From assembly GCA_947374105.1 (NCBI GenBank), contig CANCAO010000028.1:1-10710 (forward strand): DNA of 10,710 nt, given 5' to 3'. This document shows, in pieces, positions 7,363-10,710 of the stretch. This DNA comes from Comamonadaceae bacterium. Its GTDB lineage: Bacteria; Pseudomonadota; Gammaproteobacteria; Burkholderiales; Burkholderiaceae_C. The notes beneath the pieces were generated by a model that saw only the letters and a list, made by a program, of their open reading frames with translations, made no database searches and was not told the DNA's origin. The translations under genes were made by a program, and so were the position numbers. The stretch's first letter is position 1. The number at the start of each line of letters is the position of its first letter.

Positions 7363-8373
7363 ATGAGCACCCAAGCACCCCCCCATTTTTCGCGCCGCGC
7401 CCTGCTGGGCACAGCCCTGGCCCTGAGCACCCATGCCCCGCACGCCCTGGCTCAAAGCAAGCAGCTGCTGCGTATCTCCAGCCCGGCCGTGCCGGACGAC
7501 TGGCACGCGCGCATGTGGACAGTGCTCAAAGACAAGCTCGATAAAGCCGCACCGGGCCAGTTTGACGTTCAGATCAACCTCAACGCCAGCCTGTTCAAGC
7601 AGGGCGCCGAGCCGGTGGCCATGGCGCGTGGCAACCTGGAGATGGCCAGCATTTCGGCTTTTGACATTGCCAAAATCGTGCCCGAGTTTTCCATCTTCAC
7701 GGCGGGTTATGTGATCCGCGACCCGGCCCATTTGATAAAGGTGTTCAACGGCCCCATCGGTGCCGACCTCTTCCGAAGAGTGAGTGAGAAGATGGACTTG
7801 ACCGTACTCACGCCGCTGTACCTGGGCACGCGCCAGCTCAATCTGCGCGAGGCGCGCCCTGTGCGCACACCAGCGGACCTCAAAGGTGTGAAGCTGCGCA
7901 TGCCTGGCAGCAAAGAATGGTTGTTCTTGGGTGAAACACTGGGGGCCACGGCCACGCCGTTGGCCTTTGGCGAGGTCTATCTGGGTCTGAAAACCGGCAC
8001 CATCGACGCGCAGGATAATCCCCTGCCCACGGTGCGCAGCGCCAAGTTTTATGAGGTGACCAAGCAGATATCCCTCACCAGCCACTTGGTGGACAGCCTC
8101 TTTATCTGCGTGCCCAACACGCTGTGGAAAGCTTTAAACGCCGAGCAAAAAACCAAACTGCAAACCGCCGCCCAGACCGCCGCCCAGTACAACAACGCCG
8201 AGCGCATCAAAGACGAGACCGAGCTGATTGCTTTTCTCAAAGCCCAGGGCCTGAGCATCACCACGCCGGACGTGGACGCCTTTCGCAAGAGCGTGCAGAC
8301 CGCTTACTTGCAATCGGACTACGCCAAGGTCTGGCCGAGTGGCTTGTTAGAGCGCATCAACGCCACGCGCTGA
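7363..8373 (+). CDS. dctP: TRAP transporter substrate-binding protein (DctP family), Tat-type signal
   Basis: 336 residues, normal for the family. The N-terminus carries a twin-arginine signal peptide: SRRALLG (S10-R11-R12), a moderately hydrophobic stretch (LLGTALALSTHAPHALA) and an ALA-Q cleavage site after about residue 30, so the mature protein is periplasmic and probably exported folded. Family landmarks: LGTRQLNLREARPVRTPADLKGVKLRMPGSKEW, whose R179 (in LRMP) is the conserved arginine that usually salt-bridges a ligand carboxylate, then LGATATPLAFGEVYLGLKTGTIDAQDNP with QDN at 217-219. It captures the solute and hands it to the DctQM membrane pair encoded just downstream. The ligand is unknown; the symbol denotes the family, not dicarboxylate specificity. 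No Shine-Dalgarno precedes the ATG (GCGCCC sits there), which fits leaderless or weak initiation. It ends 19 bp before dctQ. Confidence 0.94.
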   Translation: MSTQAPPHFSRRALLGTALALSTHAPHALAQSKQLLRISSPAVPDDWHARMWTVLKDKLDKAAPGQFDVQINLNASLFKQGAEPVAMARGNLEMASISAFDIAKIVPEFSIFTAGYVIRDPAHLIKVFNGPIGADLFRRVSEKMDLTVLTPLYLGTRQLNLREARPVRTPADLKGVKLRMPGSKEWLFLGETLGATATPLAFGEVYLGLKTGTIDAQDNPLPTVRSAKFYEVTKQISLTSHLVDSLFICVPNTLWKALNAEQKTKLQTAAQTAAQYNNAERIKDETELIAFLKAQGLSITTPDVDAFRKSVQTAYLQSDYAKVWPSGLLERINATR

Positions 8374-8380
8374 GAAAGTA

Positions 8381-8385
8381 AAGGA
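8381..8385 (+). promoter_or_regulatory. Ribosome-binding site fixing the TTG start of dctQ
   Basis: AAGGA at 8381-8385 lies 7 nt before TTG at 8393-8395. Good spacing, absence of an upstream in-frame ATG in the gap after dctP, and the position of the first membrane helix make this TTG the likely start. Confidence 0.65.
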
Positions 8386-8392
8386 CACCTCT

Positions 8393-8863
8393 TTGCTCCC
8401 ACTCCTACGCCGCACAGCCGATGCCTTTGGCGTCCTGCTGTTCGCTCTGCTGTTTCTGGTGTTCGTGATCCAGATCACCGCCCGCTTCGTTTTTAACCAG
8501 CCGCTGGCCTGGACTGATGAGGCCGCCACCATCCTCTACCTATGGGCCGTGCTGTGGGGTGCAGCGGTGGTGTGTCGGGACAAAGAGCATGTAGCCTTCG
8601 ATCTGCTTTACCAAAAAGCCTGGGCACCCACGCGCCGCCGCATGGCACTGGCCGCTGCGGTGTTGGTCGGTGGCCTGGCCGCTTGGGCATTGCCAGGCAG
8701 CCTGGACTACATCTGGTTCATGCGCCGAGAATCCACCGCCGTGATGAGCTTGCCGTTTCACTGGGTCTTTTTACCTTTTGGCTTGCTGTTGATCGCGCTG
8801 GTGTTGCGCTATGTCTGGCGGGTGGTTCGACTGCTGGGGCGGGATTGGGAGCGAGAATTATGA
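8393..8863 (+). CDS. dctQ: TRAP transporter small membrane subunit (DctQ family)
   Basis: 156 residues with four predicted transmembrane helices (about 12-32, 45-61, 85-103 and 122-145), the standard DctQ topology. The diagnostic block is present: RFVFNQPLAWTDEAATILYLWAVLWGAAVVCRDKEHVAFDLL, with the conserved W-x-D/E-E before helix 2 and the R-x-x-x-H-V/I segment after it. It is the small integral partner of the large DctM subunit; together they form the inner-membrane translocator that receives solute from the binding protein. It starts at TTG with a well-placed AAGGA. Its stop codon overlaps the start of dctM (ATGA at 8860-8863), which implies translational coupling and balanced QM stoichiometry. 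The sequence is typical for the family. Confidence 0.92.
   Translation: MLPLLRRTADAFGVLLFALLFLVFVIQITARFVFNQPLAWTDEAATILYLWAVLWGAAVVCRDKEHVAFDLLYQKAWAPTRRRMALAAAVLVGGLAAWALPGSLDYIWFMRRESTAVMSLPFHWVFLPFGLLLIALVLRYVWRVVRLLGRDWEREL
8847..8851 (+). promoter_or_regulatory. Ribosome-binding site deciding the dctM start
   Basis: GGGAG at 8847-8851, inside the end of dctQ, is followed after 8 nt by ATG at 8860. This and the 4-bp ATGA overlap set the start of dctM, rather than an upstream in-frame ATG at 8542 that would run through most of dctQ. Confidence 0.7.
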
Positions 8864-10161
8864 GTGTCGCTCTTCTCACCCTCTTGCTCGTCATGGTGGT
8901 CGCCATGCTCTTGCGCACGCCCATCGCCTTTGCCATGCTGGCGGGAGGCATCGCCTACCTGGCGGTCAAGGGGCAGGACATGGGCTTGGCCGCCGAGCAG
9001 GTGCTCAACGGCCTGTACAACAGCTATGTGCTGCTGGCCGTGCCTTTGTTTGTGTTAGCCGCCAACCTGATGAACGCAGGCACCATCAGCGAGCGCCTGT
9101 TCGAGTTCTCGCGCCTGCTGGTGGGCCGCATGCGCGGCGGATTGGCTCAGGTGGATATTCTGGTGAGCGTGATCTTTTCGGGCATGAGCGGCAGCGCCAT
9201 CGCCGATGCCGCCGGGCCGGGTCTGGTCACCATCAAACAAATGTTGAAGAAGCCCGAGTACACGCCGGGCTTTGCCGGTGCGGTGGTGGTGGCCAGCGCC
9301 ACCATTGGGCCCATCATTCCGCCTTCAATCCCGATGGTGATTTACGCGCTGGTCTCGGGCACCTCGGTCGGCGCGCTGTTTCTGGGCGGCGTGGTGCCGG
9401 GGCTGCTAATGGCGCTCATGCTTATGCTGGGCGTACACCTGATCGCAACGAAACGCAATATGCCTAAGGACGACCCGATTCCGTTGCGCGAGGTGCCCGG
9501 CATTGTGTTGCGCGGCATCTTGCCGCTGACGCTGCCCGTGGTGCTGCTGACCGGCATCTACACCGGTGCGTTCACGCCCACCGAGGCGGCGGCTGTGGCT
9601 GCTCTGCACGCGCTGATTTTGGCGGGCGTGGTGTACCGCGCCTTCAGCCCACAAGCGCTGTTTGCCGTCACCCTAGAGTCGCTGCGCTCCAGTGCGGTCA
9701 TCACACTCATCATTGCGTCGGCCTACCTGCTGAACTACGCATTTGCCGCCGAGGGCGTGCCCGCTTTGTTGGCCCAGTGGGTCGCCAGCCTTAACTTAAG
9801 CCCGCTTGGATTTTTGCTGTTGGTCAACGCGCTGTTTCTGGTGTTGGGCTGTTTTTTGGATGTGTCGGTGATGCTGCTGGTGTTTGTCCCCATGCTGATC
9901 CCCGCGGCGCGGCTACTCGGCATCGATCTGGTGCATTTCGGCGTGGTGGTGGTGGTCAATATGATGATCGGCTTGGTAACGCCGCCTTTTGGCATGCTGC
10001 TGTTCGTCACCAACGCGCTCACCGGCATTCCGCTCAAGGACATGGTGCGCGAAGGCCTGCCCTTCACCGCGCTGCTGATTGTGGCGCTGCTGCTGATGAC
10101 ACTGTTCCCGCAAATCGTGCTGTGGTTGCCACAGACCATGGGGTATGTGACGGGAAAGTAA
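8860..10161 (+). CDS. dctM: TRAP transporter large membrane subunit (DctM family)
   Basis: 433 residues, the usual DctM length, almost wholly hydrophobic with about a dozen membrane segments. The two pseudo-symmetric core signatures are complete: VIFSGMSGSAIADAAGPG (about 104-121) with TIGPIIPPSIPMVIYA (148-163) in the first half, and FTPTEAAAVAA (238-248), LGCFLDVSVMLL and NMMIGLVTPPFGMLLFV (367-383) in the second. It is the ion-coupled carrier subunit that moves the solute captured by DctP, normally using the sodium gradient. Starting at ATG 8860 gives the standard N-terminus (MSVALLTLLLVMVVAMLLRTPIAFAML); the frame is open upstream to 8542, but that extension would add 106 residues of dctQ in the wrong frame. 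It is the last gene of the operon. No intrinsic terminator is visible in the 52 bp before the convergent Nudix gene. Confidence 0.95.
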   Translation: MSVALLTLLLVMVVAMLLRTPIAFAMLAGGIAYLAVKGQDMGLAAEQVLNGLYNSYVLLAVPLFVLAANLMNAGTISERLFEFSRLLVGRMRGGLAQVDILVSVIFSGMSGSAIADAAGPGLVTIKQMLKKPEYTPGFAGAVVVASATIGPIIPPSIPMVIYALVSGTSVGALFLGGVVPGLLMALMLMLGVHLIATKRNMPKDDPIPLREVPGIVLRGILPLTLPVVLLTGIYTGAFTPTEAAAVAALHALILAGVVYRAFSPQALFAVTLESLRSSAVITLIIASAYLLNYAFAAEGVPALLAQWVASLNLSPLGFLLLVNALFLVLGCFLDVSVMLLVFVPMLIPAARLLGIDLVHFGVVVVVNMMIGLVTPPFGMLLFVTNALTGIPLKDMVREGLPFTALLIVALLLMTLFPQIVLWLPQTMGYVTGK

Positions 10162-10179
10162 CTCTTATGGGTGAATATG

Positions 10180-10230
10180 GCTGTAGCACATTGAATACAT
10201 GCGTAAGCAGCTATTAATTTTGTAGCAATT
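10180..10230 (-). repeat. Probable dispersed intergenic repeat of the Comamonadaceae type
   Basis: Read on the minus strand, the segment starts AATTGCTACAAAATTAATAG and continues CTGCTTACGCATGTATTCAA, then TGTGCTACAGC. From memory, elements of the form TTGCTAC-(AT-rich)-ATAGCTGCTTACGC are scattered between genes in Rhodoferax, Polaromonas and relatives; I could not check this. In the window itself, TGTAGCA occurs at both ends (10182-10188 and 10221-10227). The element overlaps the last codons and stop of the Nudix gene. No strong hairpin is visible. Confidence 0.4.
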
Positions 10231-10710
10231 GAACCGAAGGGTCGGTGAACACCAGTTCCGCCGGGAAGCGCTGGCCGCTCAAATAGTCTTCCATGCATCG
10301 CAGCAGCAAGGGGCTGCGATGCCGTGCGGTGCTGGAACGAATTTCCTCGGGGCTGAGCCACAGGGTGCGCACTATGCCGGTATCGAGTTGACAGCCAGCT
10401 TGCACTTCGCCCAGCTCGCCGCAAAATGCAAATCGCAGGTAGGTGATGTCTTCTATTTCGGTGCTGTCAGGCATGGGGCGTTGCAGGCGCGAGAGGTAAA
10501 CGCCTACCAGTTGCGTGGGGCGAAACAGATAGGTAGTCTCTTCCAGCGCTTCACGGGCGCACCCCTCCAGCGGCGATTCGCCAGGGTCAAGGTGACCCGC
10601 TGGGTTGTTAAGCATGAGCCCGTCAGAGGTCATCTCTTCAACCAAGAGGAATTTGCCGTCGCGCTCAATGATGGCGGCAACGGTGACGCTGGGTTTCCAT
10701 CGTGTGTTCA
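10214..10710 (-). CDS. nudJ: Nudix hydrolase, NudJ-like (5' end at the window edge)
   Basis: The minus-strand frame is open from the right edge to TAA at 10216-10214. It reads NTRWKPSVTVAAIIERDGKF, then LLVEEMTSDGLMLNNPAGHL; at least 164 residues are encoded. The Nudix box is GHLDPGESPLEGCAREALEET, matching Gx5Ex7REUxEE with the catalytic glutamates intact, though the usual Gly after EE-x is Thr. The KPxVTVA start, the VEE and NNPAGHL blocks and the late SGQRFPAE segment match E. coli NudJ as I remember it, a cytoplasmic phosphatase acting on nucleoside tri- and diphosphates and on thiamine-type pyrophosphates. The first partial codon is xTG, so an ATG beginning one base beyond the edge is likely. 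The ATG at 10645 is internal, since the conserved KPSVTVA strand lies before it. No mnmA-like gene follows, although that is the usual neighbour in E. coli. The C-terminal LLQN and stop lie in the repeat. Confidence 0.88.
   Translation of the reverse strand, partial: NTRWKPSVTVAAIIERDGKFLLVEEMTSDGLMLNNPAGHLDPGESPLEGCAREALEETTYLFRPTQLVGVYLSRLQRPMPDSTEIEDITYLRFAFCGELGEVQAGCQLDTGIVRTLWLSPEEIRSSTARHRSPLLLRCMEDYLSGQRFPAELVFTDPSVQLLQN

Noticed and set aside
8542..8859. In-frame upstream extension of the dctM reading frame, giving a 539-aa protein from ATG 8542
   Set aside because: The extra 106 residues are the +1 shadow of dctQ and resemble no DctM sequence. ATG 8860 has GGGAG 8 nt upstream, the classic ATGA overlap and the standard DctM N-terminus. 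Not a QM fusion.
10214..10645. Nudix protein of 143 aa starting at ATG 10645
   Set aside because: The conserved strand WKPSVTVAAIIERDGKFLLVEE lies in frame upstream of this ATG and continues to the window edge, so the gene is longer and the ATG is internal.
1..10710. CRISPR arrays, tRNA/rRNA genes, insertion sequences, phage genes or defence systems
   Set aside because: No regularly spaced repeats, cloverleaf-like or rRNA-like sequence, transposase or integrase motifs, or defence domains were seen. The window is densely coding with ordinary families.

Overview
The window reads as a stretch of a betaproteobacterial chromosome. Burkholderiales, probably Comamonadaceae (Rhodoferax or Polaromonas type), is the best guess. 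The basis is moderate-to-high GC, a DctP-Q-M TRAP cassette, a NudJ-type Nudix protein of the WKPSVTVAA type, and a short intergenic element ending at 10230 that resembles one I remember from that family. The genus is inference; no rRNA or other marker gene is present.

Layout, left to right. (1) 1-249, +: the C-terminal end of an MFS transporter, cut by the window edge. (2) 250-388: a leader holding inverted repeats, including a perfect 8-bp one at 333-355. (3) 389-3073 and 3119-5812, +: two tandem paralogous membrane proteins, each Cache sensor + PAS + GGDEF + EAL. They align almost without gaps and both keep the cyclase, inhibitory-site and phosphodiesterase motifs. The first copy is visibly AT-richer and starts with TTG without a clear ribosome-binding site. 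The second has ATG and AGGAG. (4) 5822-7324, -: an M20-family metallopeptidase (dipeptidase type), convergent with the second signalling gene across only 9 bp. (5) 7363-10161, +: a TRAP transporter operon in the order substrate-binding protein, small membrane subunit, large membrane subunit, divergent from the peptidase across 38 bp. (6) 10180-10230: a probable dispersed repeat. (7) 10214-10710, -: a NudJ-like Nudix hydrolase running off the right edge, apparently missing only the first base of its start codon.

How the parts work together. The two GGDEF-EAL proteins probably read extracytoplasmic signals and set local c-di-GMP, possibly co-transcribed. The TRAP operon imports an unidentified small, probably carboxylate-bearing solute, energised by an ion gradient. 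The divergent M20 peptidase may act on the same or a related substrate, such as a peptide or N-acyl amino acid; only adjacency supports this. The MFS and Nudix genes look unrelated.

I found no CRISPR array, RNA gene, insertion sequence or phage gene, and no clear case of a new biological system. The items most worth a second look are the tandem c-di-GMP pair with its composition mismatch, the small inverted repeats in front of each of its genes, and the very short peptidase/TRAP divergent spacer.
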